Shown: positions 52,817 through 61,753 of the stretch, piece after piece
Numbering within the stretch: position 1 is the first letter of the stretch
How the letters are laid out: every line of letters begins with the position of its first letter
From: an uncultured Pseudomonadales bacterium
GTDB lineage: Bacteria > Pseudomonadota > Gammaproteobacteria > Pseudomonadales > Pseudohongiellaceae
Direction of reading: 5' to 3'
Assembly (NCBI GenBank): GCA_943789485.1
Contig: CALSUH010000013.1
Coordinates: forward strand, 124,824 to 188,823
Length of the DNA: 64,000 bases
Program-made: the position numbers and the translations under genes
Notes under the pieces: generated by a model
What the model was told of the DNA's origin: nothing
The model's database searches: none
What the model saw: the letters and a program-made list of their open reading frames with translations, nothing else

Positions 52817-54699
52817 GAATTGCTCCCTGAGGTGGCTATCTTTGCGTGGATCGCCGCTAGAATTTCACCAATTTTGAACGGCTGGCCGGCCACCTTATTT
52901 AAGGCTTCAGCATCGATTAAATATTCGGACCGAATAAGCCGCACAAATTGACCAGTGTTCATTTCCGGCACCAGAATCGAATCGAAGCTTTTAAGCAGCT
53001 GCCCAAGATTTCGAGGCAAGGGAGACAGATAGCGCACTTGGATATGTGATACATCCAAGCCTTCGGCGCGCGCCCGCTTAACAGCCTGATGTATAGCGCC
53101 AAACGTAGAGCCCCATCCAACAACTGCTAGCTTGCCGGTTTTATGCCCGAGGCAGACTTCCTGTAGAGGAATATCATTTGCGATTCCTGCGATCTTCGCC
53201 TGGCGCAGATCGGTCATCTTCTGGTGATTGGCAGGGTCGTAAGATATGTCGCCGGTGTCGAAGCTACGCTCTATGCCACCGATGCGATGCTCGAGCCCCG
53301 CTGTTCCAGGCTTAGCCCATACGCGCGCCAAGGTATCCTCATTACGAATCGAAGGCTTAAAGTCTTCTGCCTTGGTGTAGTGCTGAACAGGGAATGGCTC
53401 GAACTCGGACAAATCGGGAATCTTCCAAGGCTCTGCAGCATTCGCCAGATAACCATCGGAAAGCAGCATCACAGGCGTCATGTATTTCGTTGCAAGACGC
53501 ACGGCTTCAATAGCCGCATCGAAACAATCTGTAGGGGTGGAAGATGCAATAACTGGCATCGGCGTATCGCCGTGCCTACCGTAGAGCGCCATATTCAAGT
53601 CTGACTGTTCCGTCTTAGTAGGCAGACCAGTCGAGGGACCACCGCGCTGTGTGTTAACGACTAGCAAAGGTAGCTCAGTCGCGCAGGCCAGCGCTATGCC
53701 CTCGGACTTTAGAGCGATACCGGGGCCAGCACTGGAAGTAACCCCTAGCGAGCCGGCAAAAGATGCGCCTATAGCGGCACACACAGCAGCGATTTCATCC
53801 TCTGCCTGAAACGTATTGATACCGAAATCACGGTGGCGCACCAACTCATGCAGCAGGTTCGATGCCGGCGTAATGGGATAAGAGGCGAATAGCATTTCTA
53901 TATTTGCCAGCTCAGAACCGGCAACAAGGCCCCAAGCAAGCGCGTTAGTGCCCGTGATATTACGATAGGTGCCCGGTGAAACTTTTGCCTTCGGTACTTT
54001 GTAGACATGTATCCCGGCAGGCAGCTCGGCAGTCTCGCCGTAAGCGTGGCCCGCGTTCAAAGCGGCAATGTTTGCGCTGGCTATAACAGGCTTGCTGGCA
54101 AACTTTGTCTTCAGGCTCTCGATAGTTCCGGCGCGATCACGATCGAATAACCAGAGCACCAACCCCAGAGTCCACATGTTCTTGCTGCGCACTCCAGTTT
54201 TGTGGCCGAGATTAAATTCTGCGACGGCAGCCAAAACCTGTTTCGTAATATCGATCTCAAGGACGCGGAATTTATCTAGGGATCCATCCTCTAAAGGATT
54301 TACCTGATATTTGGCTTTGGTCAGGTTCTTGGCCGTGAAGGCACCGCTATCTACGATTAACAGTCCGCCATCGACCAAATTATCTACGTTAGTAATTAGT
54401 GCCGCTGGGTTCATCACAACGAGTACGTCGAGCGCATCACCTGCCGTCGTAACATCATTCGCACCGAAGTAAATCTGAAACGCGGAGACACCGAAAGTTG
54501 CACCAACAGGCGCACGAATCTCAGCAGGGAAGTCTGGAAACGTCGATAGATCGTTTCCGTAAAGCGCTGTGGCCTCGGTGAAGTTATTCCCGGTCAACTG
54601 CATACCGTCGCCAGAATCTCCAGCAAAGCGCACGACTACGTCGACCACTTCCTTCTCGTCGAGATGGTGTTCATCCAAATTTTCTTCAACTAATTCCAT
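52813..54699 (-). CDS. 2-oxoacid:ferredoxin oxidoreductase alpha subunit (KorA-like, gamma-alpha fusion)
   Basis: A 628-residue protein with the gamma domain first (about 20-205, VVRFAGDSGDGMQLTGNNFT) and the alpha/pyrimidine-binding domain after (about 225-620, NALAWGLVAGSELANIEMLF, FQAEDEIAAVCAAIGASFAG, LGVTSSAGPGIALKSEGIAL). This two-subunit form (no separate delta ferredoxin-like subunit) is the oxygen-tolerant-type Kor found in several aerobic bacteria. It may replace or supplement 2-oxoglutarate dehydrogenase. First gene of the two-gene operon. Confidence 0.9.
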   Translation of the reverse strand: MELVEENLDEHHLDEKEVVDVVVRFAGDSGDGMQLTGNNFTEATALYGNDLSTFPDFPAEIRAPVGATFGVSAFQIYFGANDVTTAGDALDVLVVMNPAALITNVDNLVDGGLLIVDSGAFTAKNLTKAKYQVNPLEDGSLDKFRVLEIDITKQVLAAVAEFNLGHKTGVRSKNMWTLGLVLWLFDRDRAGTIESLKTKFASKPVIASANIAALNAGHAYGETAELPAGIHVYKVPKAKVSPGTYRNITGTNALAWGLVAGSELANIEMLFASYPITPASNLLHELVRHRDFGINTFQAEDEIAAVCAAIGASFAGSLGVTSSAGPGIALKSEGIALACATELPLLVVNTQRGGPSTGLPTKTEQSDLNMALYGRHGDTPMPVIASSTPTDCFDAAIEAVRLATKYMTPVMLLSDGYLANAAEPWKIPDLSEFEPFPVQHYTKAEDFKPSIRNEDTLARVWAKPGTAGLEHRIGGIERSFDTGDISYDPANHQKMTDLRQAKIAGIANDIPLQEVCLGHKTGKLAVVGWGSTFGAIHQAVKRARAEGLDVSHIQVRYLSPLPRNLGQLLKSFDSILVPEMNTGQFVRLIRSEYLIDAEALNKVAGQPFKIGEILAAIHAKIATSGSNS

Positions 54700-54835
54700 A
54701 CGCTATGCATAACCCTTAAGACAGCTAGAGATTTGTAACCTACTACGCATTTCATTGATCTGTGGCTACAGCTCAGGGGCTGAATAACCACTATGACTTG
54801 TTAAAAACGAAGCTGAATTCTAGCAGAAATCTAGA

Positions 54836-54870
54836 GGCGGGTCTTACAAATTGGAATTTGCAGACCCGCC
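54836..54870 (-). terminator. Hairpin after the NHL gene, probable terminator
   Basis: GGCGGGTCT pairs with AGACCCGCC, and CAAATT with AATTTG inside it. It lies 8 bp after the stop of the minus-strand NHL gene. The T run downstream is weak, so confidence is moderate. Confidence 0.6.
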
Positions 54871-54878
54871 AGGGGAAC

Positions 54879-55814
54879 TTACTGTTTGATGAATTTACGT
54901 ATGATACTGCCTTCGCCGCCTTCTCCGCCGGTGACCTCTCCTGTGTAGACATTGCCATCGGCATCAACCACCACGCCTTCTGGCTCAGAGCCCTCAATGA
55001 AGCCCATAACGGTGCCGTCTTCGGCGCTGCCATAGGTTACGCCACGCTTGCTCTGATAGTCGGCCACATAGAGTATGTCGTTCTGATCGATGAACATGCC
55101 ACTAGGCCAGCCGAACTGATCCCACTGATCGATGTATGTACCCTCTTGATCAAAAATCTGTATACGATGATTCGAACGATCCCCTACTAATACCCGACCT
55201 CTTCTGTCGATGACTATTGTATGCGGCATATTGAGTTCGCCCGGACCTGTGCCCTTGCTACCCCATTCCATCAGGTATCTACCTTCTTTGCTGAACTTAA
55301 CGATGCGGTTATTCCAGTGTCCATCGGCAACGAAGATATCGCCATTTGCGGCTACTGCCGAATCGGCTGGCCCATCAAAGGTATTCGGCAGCGTGCCACC
55401 AAATCCTCTGGCACCTAGGCGGAGCAAGACTGAGCCATCTGTATCGAACTGCGTGACTAACTGGCCTTCGGTTCGATTAAAATCGGTAGCCCAGAGAGTG
55501 CCATCAGTAGCAGCACGAAAACCATGCGCTGTCGCGACCCAACCCTCGCCAAATGTGTCGACCAATTCACCACTGGGTGAGAACTTCAAGATGGGCGGCT
55601 CAGCGCGATGAAAGGCGTAGATAAACCCTTCTTTATCTATCGTTACGTTCGGAACCTGGCCCCACTCGATGCCTTCAGGCAGGGGCTGCGGCCAGTTCGG
55701 GTCAAGCACATATTCCTGCGCTGCTGCCGAGCTTGTTAGAAATCCGCTTGCCAATAATGACGTGGCTAGGAATAAATTCTTAATGACTGTACGGCTATCT
55801 TTCATAGTTCTCAT
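54879..55814 (-). CDS. Exported NHL-repeat beta-propeller (PAL-like)
   Basis: A 311-residue protein with signal peptide (LFLATSLLASGFLTSSAAA|Q). Six NHL blades follow, including NGDIFVADGHWNNRIVKFSK, DRRGRVLVGDRSNHRIQIFD and DQNDILYVADYQSKRG. It is a paralogue of the gene at 14028-15080 (DGH, WGKPG/WGSKG, GDRSN segments in the same order). The architecture resembles the PAL lyase half of peptide-amidating enzymes, but enzymatic function is not shown. Single gene ending in a hairpin. Confidence 0.82.
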   Translation of the reverse strand: MRTMKDSRTVIKNLFLATSLLASGFLTSSAAAQEYVLDPNWPQPLPEGIEWGQVPNVTIDKEGFIYAFHRAEPPILKFSPSGELVDTFGEGWVATAHGFRAATDGTLWATDFNRTEGQLVTQFDTDGSVLLRLGARGFGGTLPNTFDGPADSAVAANGDIFVADGHWNNRIVKFSKEGRYLMEWGSKGTGPGELNMPHTIVIDRRGRVLVGDRSNHRIQIFDQEGTYIDQWDQFGWPSGMFIDQNDILYVADYQSKRGVTYGSAEDGTVMGFIEGSEPEGVVVDADGNVYTGEVTGGEGGEGSIIRKFIKQ

Positions 55815-56068
55815 AATAGTTGCGACCCTAGTTTCTACCTATTTATTGTGTGGCTAGTTGCGAAGCAATGTACCGATTCTATGCCGGTTTGCTTAGCTTA
55901 CACGGTATAGCAAGTGAATCAAATAATCAGCTACTCGATCGGAATCAGCGCTTTTCATTCTTTTTAGTAGTCCCGCGAAGGGTTTTCCCTACTGCCACGT
56001 ATAGATCATTGACTGTCGCGACTAACCTTTTAACCGGCTTTTGCAAGAGCCAATAGGGAGCAGGAATC

Positions 56069-56590
56069 ATGAACAAATTATCACGAGTAATTGCAATGAG
56101 CCTATTTGGGCTTTCGAGATCAGTATTTGCGGCAGAAGACGAATCTGGCCCAAATCGAGCACTAGCTAATCTGGATACAAATGGAGATGGCTCAGTTAAT
56201 TTCGAAGAATTTCAGGCCCGCGGCGCCGAGGGTCTGGCTCGCCTAGATAGCGATGAGAATGGGGTGCTAACACTTGATGAATTACTGAACGCTCGCCCGG
56301 GGCCTGGGCCAGGGAATCGCGGGAGGCGCTTAGAACGTGAACCCAGCGAAGAGCAGGTCGCTCGCATGGAAGAGCGCCGCACTGCAATGGCCGAACAGGC
56401 TACGGCACGTTTCCAAGAGATGGATACTGATGGCAATGACGTGGTTAGTCTTGGAGAGTTTCAGGAAGCGAATTTCCTGCAGCTTGACAGTGACAACAAT
56501 GGCTTGTTAAGCGCCGAAGAGTTACGCCCTCAGCGCGGCGGTCGGAGAGGTCCCGGTGGACACCGAGGCGGCAGACCACCTCAAGGCTAG
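56069..56590 (+). CDS. Exported EF-hand calcium-binding protein
   Basis: A 173-residue protein with a short signal peptide (IAMSLFGLSRSVFA|AE). Four EF-hand loops lie at residues 36-47 (DTNGDGSVNFEE), 60-71 (DSDENGVLTLDE), 119-130 (DTDGNDVVSLGE) and 140-151 (DSDNNGLLSAEE). The third has Asp where Gly is usual. A Gly/Arg/Pro-rich tail follows. GGGAGCAGG lies before the ATG. It probably senses Ca2+ in the periplasm and precedes an ECF sigma/anti-sigma/CpxP-like module on the same strand. Confidence 0.85.
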   Translation: MNKLSRVIAMSLFGLSRSVFAAEDESGPNRALANLDTNGDGSVNFEEFQARGAEGLARLDSDENGVLTLDELLNARPGPGPGNRGRRLEREPSEEQVARMEERRTAMAEQATARFQEMDTDGNDVVSLGEFQEANFLQLDSDNNGLLSAEELRPQRGGRRGPGGHRGGRPPQG

Positions 56591-56787
56591 CTTCAAAGCG
56601 AGAACCATCGATAGTCTCACAAATAGAAGAGTAGCCAAGGAAAGCGGTTCGTGAATAGTATTGCGCAAGGAATACATTCAGTAGGACGACAAGTTGATTC
56701 GAGTAAGACACCATCGCGTACTGCTCGAATCGACGATTCGTACGATAGACTTTATGATGACGCAGGATATAGGGCACTAGCGAAACA

Positions 56788-57366
56788 TTGTCTAATTCGA
56801 ACGAACCAAGCAATACCGAAATAACTGACCAAGCGTTGATGCAAGCAGTTTGCATGGGCGACAGACCCGCCTATCAGAGATTGGTCAAACGACACCTCAA
56901 ATCGATCAGTCATTACGTGTATCGACTTCTGGGAAACCCCAAGGATACCCAAGACATCACGCAAGAGGTGTTTCTCAGGTTATGGATAAATGCGCAGAAG
57001 TGGAACTCAGAAAAGTCGAAGCTGACTACCTGGCTCCACCGCATCGCACACAACCTTTGCATAGATTACCTGCGCAAGCATGCAAGGATGCAAACACAAG
57101 ACTCTTTCGAAGACGAGGTGATTGACTCATCCTCTAATAATGAAGAGTCAACTGATGGAAAAAACGACGAGACGGTACGAGTAAGAACAGCACTAAACGC
57201 TCTACCAGAGAATCAACGCAGTGCGTTGAGCCTGTGTCACTATCAGGGATTCTCCAACAAAGAGGCTGCTGCTATTATGAATATCTCTGTTAAGGCATTG
57301 GAATCCGCCATCGCTAGGGCCAAGCGTAACTTACGCAAGACGCTAGCTGAAACACACAAGGATTAA
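56788..57366 (+). CDS. ECF-type RNA polymerase sigma factor
   Basis: A 192-residue sigma70-family protein. Region 2 covers about residues 25-100 (GDRPAYQRLVKRHLKSISHY, DTQDITQEVFLRLWINA, LTTWLHRIAHNLCIDYLRKH) and region 4 about 130-185 (LPENQRSALSLCHYQGFSNK, ISVKALESAIARAKRNLRK). The start appears to be TTG at 56788; ATG at 56839 would cut into the conserved opening. It is followed after 17 bp by a one-TM protein in the anti-sigma position. Confidence 0.88.
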   Translation: MSNSNEPSNTEITDQALMQAVCMGDRPAYQRLVKRHLKSISHYVYRLLGNPKDTQDITQEVFLRLWINAQKWNSEKSKLTTWLHRIAHNLCIDYLRKHARMQTQDSFEDEVIDSSSNNEESTDGKNDETVRVRTALNALPENQRSALSLCHYQGFSNKEAAAIMNISVKALESAIARAKRNLRKTLAETHKD

Positions 57367-57383
57367 ACGGTACAGGAACTTTG

Positions 57384-57833
57384 ATGACTCTAGAAAAATT
57401 TACAAGGATCATTGATCTCTATGGCTGCAAGTCTGCACGCTGGCCACAAAGCTTGCTCGCCGAATGCGAGTCCTTCGTTACCAATAATATTGAGGCGAGG
57501 ACGTTGCTCAACCAGCAATATCAAGTTGATGAGTCAATGGCAAAGCTAGAAGTGCCGGATTTTCCTGGCCTAGAAACTCGCGTACTAAATCAATCACTAC
57601 CAGAACGCAATCGGGGCTTCTTTGAAGAAGTGATTAGCTGGCTGATACCGGATGAATATTTTGGAAAGCAAGTTTGGCGCCCAGCCATCGCCGCGTGCAT
57701 CCCTTTGGTATTCGGTATCGTGCTGGGCAATTATTTTAGTTTTGGTATTGGCATCGAAGAGGATGGCTTTCAATACTGGGACGATGAACTTGCGATGTTA
57801 TCTTTAACTGACTACACAGAGACTAATTTCTAG
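57384..57833 (+). CDS. One-TM protein in the anti-sigma position
   Basis: A 149-residue protein. The cytoplasmic N-terminal part (about 1-95, FTRIIDLYGCKSARWPQSLL, MAKLEVPDFPGLETRVLNQS) is followed by one membrane helix (IAACIPLVFGIVLGNYFSF) and a short acidic periplasmic tail (EEDGFQYWDDELAML). ATG at 57384 follows AGGA. Position directly after an ECF sigma gene suggests an anti-sigma factor, but no zinc-binding motif is seen. Two bases separate it from the next gene. Confidence 0.7.
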   Translation: MTLEKFTRIIDLYGCKSARWPQSLLAECESFVTNNIEARTLLNQQYQVDESMAKLEVPDFPGLETRVLNQSLPERNRGFFEEVISWLIPDEYFGKQVWRPAIAACIPLVFGIVLGNYFSFGIGIEEDGFQYWDDELAMLSLTDYTETNF

Positions 57834-57835
57834 TC

Positions 57836-58387
57836 ATGACTAAAAAAAGAATCTTGCTTATAGGCCTGCTGTTTTCGATATCGATTAACTTATTTTTTGT
57901 TGGGGGAATCGCCTATCGCGTCGCAAGCTTTGACGGCGAACAATTCGGCCGGCCACTGCCACCGAATGTAGGCTGGGTTGTGCGCGATCTGGAAGAATCA
58001 CGCAGAAGCGAATTGGAGCCGCAGCTGCGGGAAAGCTTCGCGGAAATATTTCCGATACGGCGCGAGATGATGAGCGCTCAGCGGCAGGTCAATAACCTAA
58101 TGTCGGCACGGCCATTCGATGCCAATGCTCTTAATGTCGCGCTTGCCTCGTTACGCGAAGCCAATATTCGCTATCAAGCGCTGTCTCACGATCAGACTAG
58201 CGAGATCCTCGGGCTACTTTCCGACGACGAAAGGCAGGCCGCACTGGAATTTGTTCAGCGTCGCGGGCCACGAGATGGCCGCGATGGTTTTAGAGGCAGA
58301 GACGGCGGTCCCGGATTCAGAAGGCCCGGCAGACCAGGTGGTCGACGGCCCCCTGACTCACCACTACCTGCAGATGCAAATCAATGA
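57836..58387 (+). CDS. CpxP/Spy-like periplasmic heavy-metal-sensor-type protein
   Basis: A 183-residue protein with an N-terminal membrane anchor or uncleaved signal (LLIGLLFSISINLFFVGGIA). A helical domain follows (RSELEPQLRESFAEIFPIRR, LNVALASLREANIRYQALSH), with the LSDDERQAALEFV motif of the LTxxQ/CpxP type. The tail is rich in Arg, Gly, Asp and Pro. Such proteins act as periplasmic chaperones or sensors under envelope or metal stress. It overlaps the next gene by 4 bp. Confidence 0.75.
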   Translation: MTKKRILLIGLLFSISINLFFVGGIAYRVASFDGEQFGRPLPPNVGWVVRDLEESRRSELEPQLRESFAEIFPIRREMMSAQRQVNNLMSARPFDANALNVALASLREANIRYQALSHDQTSEILGLLSDDERQAALEFVQRRGPRDGRDGFRGRDGGPGFRRPGRPGGRRPPDSPLPADANQ

Positions 58388-58611
58388 ATGAGACTGTGTT
58401 CAAGAAAGGGAAGTACCGCCACTTCAAGGGCAACGAATATGAGGTGGTTGAGTTCGCTCATCACAGCGAAACTCAAGAGCCAGTGGTGATCTACCGCGCC
58501 CTATATGGCGAACACGGTCTCTGGGTTAGACCCTTCGACATGTTCTTCGAAACTATAGAGCGCGATGGCAAGACATTTAAACGCTTCGAATACATTGGCG
58601 ACGCAATCTAA
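58384..58611 (+). CDS. DUF1653 protein
   Basis: A 75-residue cytoplasmic protein matching DUF1653: KGKYRHFKGNEYEVVEFAHH, EPVVIYRALYGEHGLWVRPF and MFFETIERDGKTFKRFEYI. The fold is a small beta barrel of unknown function. It overlaps the CpxP-like gene as ATGA, so it belongs to the ECF module transcript, though DUF1653 genes occur in many contexts. The 281 bp that follow hold no gene I can support. Confidence 0.85.
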   Translation: MNETVFKKGKYRHFKGNEYEVVEFAHHSETQEPVVIYRALYGEHGLWVRPFDMFFETIERDGKTFKRFEYIGDAI

Positions 58612-58892
58612 GCTCTTATCGCCTGCTTCGCGCAGACGGAGGAAGTCTCCGCTGGAGGTCTTTAATGTCCCCGGGCTGTAGATCGCATCTAAACACGTAC
58701 TGAACTCCCGATATATCAACAGCTGCGCCGTTACGGATTCGCTCAAATTCTTAGGACTTCCTCGAATAGCGCTCTACTTTGATTGCCTTAGATTATTCAA
58801 GCCACGGGTAGTAAACAGGAGAACTATAGACTGAGCCGTGCCAATGCCGTTATTCTGCGCTCCTGTACTCTACCAAATTAGTCGAGAAAATA

Positions 58893-60584
58893 ATGAAGCC
58901 ACTACAACTCCTTAGCCTATCCCTATTCAGCAGCGCAGTGCTCATAAACTGCAGTTCCGAATCGAATGAAAGTGCCGAGCAGCTTGCCGAGCCGATGGTC
59001 GCAGCAGCATCGGAAACTGCAGAAATCCAAGCGCTACTGCATGAGCACATCGCGGTGCTAGCCTCGGATGAGTTCGAGGGACGCGCGCCTGCCACGCCAG
59101 GTGAAGAGAAGACCATCAACTACCTCCGCTCCAAGTTCGAGGCGCTCGGTATCGGCCCGGGCAATGGCGACTCTTATTTTCAGAGTGTTTCCGTCACCGA
59201 GATCACCACCGCCAGTGACGCAGTACTCACCTTCAGTGGCAGCAACTATGATGCAGAACTGGAATACGCTACCGAAATGATCGTTGGTAGCCAACAGCAA
59301 ATCCCAACCACTTCCATCGTCGATAGCGAACTCGTATTCGTCGGCTATGGCGTGGTGGCACCGGAAAGAAATTGGAATGATTATGCGGGTATCGATGTAG
59401 TTGGCAAGACGGTAGTCATCCTTGTGAACGATCCGGGTTACGCCACACAAGACCCAGATGTATTCAATGGCAATGCCATGACCTACTACGGCCGCTGGAC
59501 TTACAAATATGAAGAGGCGGCAAGACAAGGTGCCGCCGGCGCACTCATTGTGCACGAGACCGGACCTGCAGGCTACGGCTGGGAAGTTGTCAGCGGTAGC
59601 TGGTCTGGCCCTCAGATTGGATTGCAGGCGGACAACCTCAATACCGACAAGAATGATATCGAAGGCTGGCTAACTTTGGATTCCGCCGAGGCTCTATTCG
59701 CGGGTGCCGGATTGAACTATCAACAGCTCAAGGCCACGGCTGCCCAGCCAGGCTTCACCGCTGTCCCCTTAGGAGACGTTACTGCATCGGTGACGATTCA
59801 GAATTCGGTACGCACATCCTTATCGCAAAACGTGATCGCGATGATTCCTGGCACTGATCGAGCTGAGGAAACAATTATTTACACCGCGCACTGGGATCAC
59901 CTTGGTGTAAACGCTGAGCTAGCGGGGGATACTATTTACAATGGCGCTGCCGATAACGCCACAGGCACAGCAGCGCTACTGGCAATGGCAAAGATGCATG
60001 CCGATGCGGGTCCTGCACCACGCAGCGTTGTCTTCCTTGCAGTTACCGCCGAAGAATCGGGCCTGCTAGGTTCGCGCTGGTATGCCGAGCATCCTGTATT
60101 TCCACTGGCGACTACCGTCGCGAATATCAACATAGATGTACTCAATACCTACGGCCCGACGCATGACATCGTCGTAGTGGGAAATGGTAGCAGCGAGCTG
60201 GAAGCCTATCTTGAAGAGGCCGCTACTACTCAGGGTCGCCATCTCATTGAAGAACCCAATCCCGAGCGCGGTTACTACTACCGCTCCGACCATTTCAATT
60301 TCGCCAAGGCTGGCGTGCCTGCCCTCTACGCCGAGTCCGGAGAAGACAGTGTTGAGTTTGGTAAAGAATGGGGAGCGCAGCAGGCACAGGACTACAATGA
60401 AAATCGTTACCACGCGCCTTCAGATGAATACGATCCGAACTGGAACTTAGAAGGTGCCGCACAGGACATACTCTTGTACTTCGATGTTGCCAGTAAGCTG
60501 AGTCATGAGTCTAGCTTCCCTAACTGGCTTGAAGGAAACGAGTTTAAAAGCATTCGCGATGCCACAAGCTCGTCACGCCCCTAA
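58893..60584 (+). CDS. M28-family metallopeptidase lipoprotein
   Basis: A 563-residue lipoprotein (LSLFSSAVLINC|S). A PA-type insert (about 130-300, KTVVILVNDPGYATQDPDVF, RQGAAGALIVHETGPAGYGW) precedes and lies within the M28 peptidase domain. Zinc ligands are seen in YTAHWDHLGV, GAADNATGTAALL, VTAEESGLLGSRWY, ANINIDVLN and YYRSDHFNFAKAGVP. It acts as an aminopeptidase or carboxypeptidase on the outer face of a membrane. Single gene, convergent with the methyltransferase operon. Confidence 0.9.
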   Translation: MKPLQLLSLSLFSSAVLINCSSESNESAEQLAEPMVAAASETAEIQALLHEHIAVLASDEFEGRAPATPGEEKTINYLRSKFEALGIGPGNGDSYFQSVSVTEITTASDAVLTFSGSNYDAELEYATEMIVGSQQQIPTTSIVDSELVFVGYGVVAPERNWNDYAGIDVVGKTVVILVNDPGYATQDPDVFNGNAMTYYGRWTYKYEEAARQGAAGALIVHETGPAGYGWEVVSGSWSGPQIGLQADNLNTDKNDIEGWLTLDSAEALFAGAGLNYQQLKATAAQPGFTAVPLGDVTASVTIQNSVRTSLSQNVIAMIPGTDRAEETIIYTAHWDHLGVNAELAGDTIYNGAADNATGTAALLAMAKMHADAGPAPRSVVFLAVTAEESGLLGSRWYAEHPVFPLATTVANINIDVLNTYGPTHDIVVVGNGSSELEAYLEEAATTQGRHLIEEPNPERGYYYRSDHFNFAKAGVPALYAESGEDSVEFGKEWGAQQAQDYNENRYHAPSDEYDPNWNLEGAAQDILLYFDVASKLSHESSFPNWLEGNEFKSIRDATSSSRP

Positions 60585-60634
60585 GCGAATTTATCCATTA
60601 CCGTGCCGTCATTCAATCTTCTCTACCCTAAAGA

Positions 60635-61741
60635 TTAACGTAAAGTATTCTTTTTCGTATCGCTTCTAGAATTACTGAAAAGATAATGTGCTACTAACCA
60701 TTGCCTACCGTTATCTAATCCAAACAACTCAGCGCATGACATGTAAAAAATACGCCAGCGATGGAACCAAAGCTTAGCTTCCTCATCTGAGAAATTTTCC
60801 TTAAAGGCATCAATAACTCGGTCTTTATTATTGTCAGTCTTCTCTAACCAGTGATTACAGGTTTTTTCATAATGCTGACCATTAATCAGCCAACGACACT
60901 CAATTTTTAACTTTTCCTGAAAATGGAGCAATGTGTCGATTGATGGCATTAGCCCCCCAGTGAAAAAATATTTAGACATCCAATCTTGTTCGCTTTTTAC
61001 ATCGAATGGATACATAACATTACGATGCGCAAAAATGTGCAAAAATAGCTTTCCTTCGGATGTAAGCCAATCTGATATTCGCTCAAACAATTGTCGATAG
61101 TTACGCATGTGTTCAAACATTTCGATGGAAATTACTCGGTCAAATTGCGCTGACTCTAGTTCCAGAAAATTGACGTCCGCCGTAATGACAGTAACATTAC
61201 TGAAGCCAGCTTTTCGACATAGCTTGTCAATATAGCTCTTTTGGCTGCTTGAATTTGAAACCGCTGTGATTTTGCTTCTGGGGTAGTTCTCAGCCATCCA
61301 AAGGGTAAGAGAACCCCAACCGCAGCCCAACTCCAATATGACCTGATCATTGTCAAGCTCAGCACGCTTCGAATAGAGCGCCAGCATTTCTTCTTCGGCT
61401 TGATCTAATGTTGTGTTGGAATCTGGATAATATGCACAGCTATATTTTAAGCGCTTCCCAAGCGATGCAAGATAGAAGTCCGTTGCAACCTCATAATGCT
61501 GCTCGTTAGCGGCATCGGTATCAATTGCAATAGGGCTTCTTCTTAGCTCTTCAATTAATTTTTGAAAGCGATCTTGTTGATATTCTGGATGGCTAATAAA
61601 TTCGTCTTTAAGACGCTTTTTACAGAGACGACGAATACCGTAACGCACCATGAAATCAGGAAGTCTCCCCTGCTCGGAGAGTTCGATTAGCTTGCCGGCA
61701 AAGGGAATGCCAATTGCAGGTTGTTTTTTTGTTATGTTCAT
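60635..61741 (-). CDS. Cyclopropane-synthase-like SAM methyltransferase (coclaurine N-methyltransferase-like branch)
   Basis: A 368-residue member of the cyclopropane-fatty-acyl-phospholipid synthase superfamily. ANEQHYEVATDFYLASLGKR and LKYSCAYYPDSNTTLDQAEE are typical of the branch related to plant coclaurine N-methyltransferase. SAM motif VILELGCGWGSLTLWMAE, then DRVISIEMFEHMRNYRQLFE. It lacks the long N-terminal domain of true CFA synthases. It follows a true CFA synthase by 12 bp in one operon, so two related methyl transfers on lipids or a small amine are likely. Last gene of the operon as seen. Confidence 0.82.
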   Translation of the reverse strand: MNITKKQPAIGIPFAGKLIELSEQGRLPDFMVRYGIRRLCKKRLKDEFISHPEYQQDRFQKLIEELRRSPIAIDTDAANEQHYEVATDFYLASLGKRLKYSCAYYPDSNTTLDQAEEEMLALYSKRAELDNDQVILELGCGWGSLTLWMAENYPRSKITAVSNSSSQKSYIDKLCRKAGFSNVTVITADVNFLELESAQFDRVISIEMFEHMRNYRQLFERISDWLTSEGKLFLHIFAHRNVMYPFDVKSEQDWMSKYFFTGGLMPSIDTLLHFQEKLKIECRWLINGQHYEKTCNHWLEKTDNNKDRVIDAFKENFSDEEAKLWFHRWRIFYMSCAELFGLDNGRQWLVAHYLFSNSRSDTKKNTLR

Positions 61742-61753
61742 CTAGGCTCCCTA

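Noticed and set aside
40631-58660. A shared 15-base string (GAGGAAGTCTCCGCT) near 40652 and 58640
   Set aside because: Only two copies, no flanking similarity, one inside a coding region; most likely chance.
58501-58800. Minus-strand frames after DUF1653, one ending PGDIKDLQRRLPPSARSRR
   Set aside because: Protein-like but only about 44 codons, without a start codon or an identifiable family.
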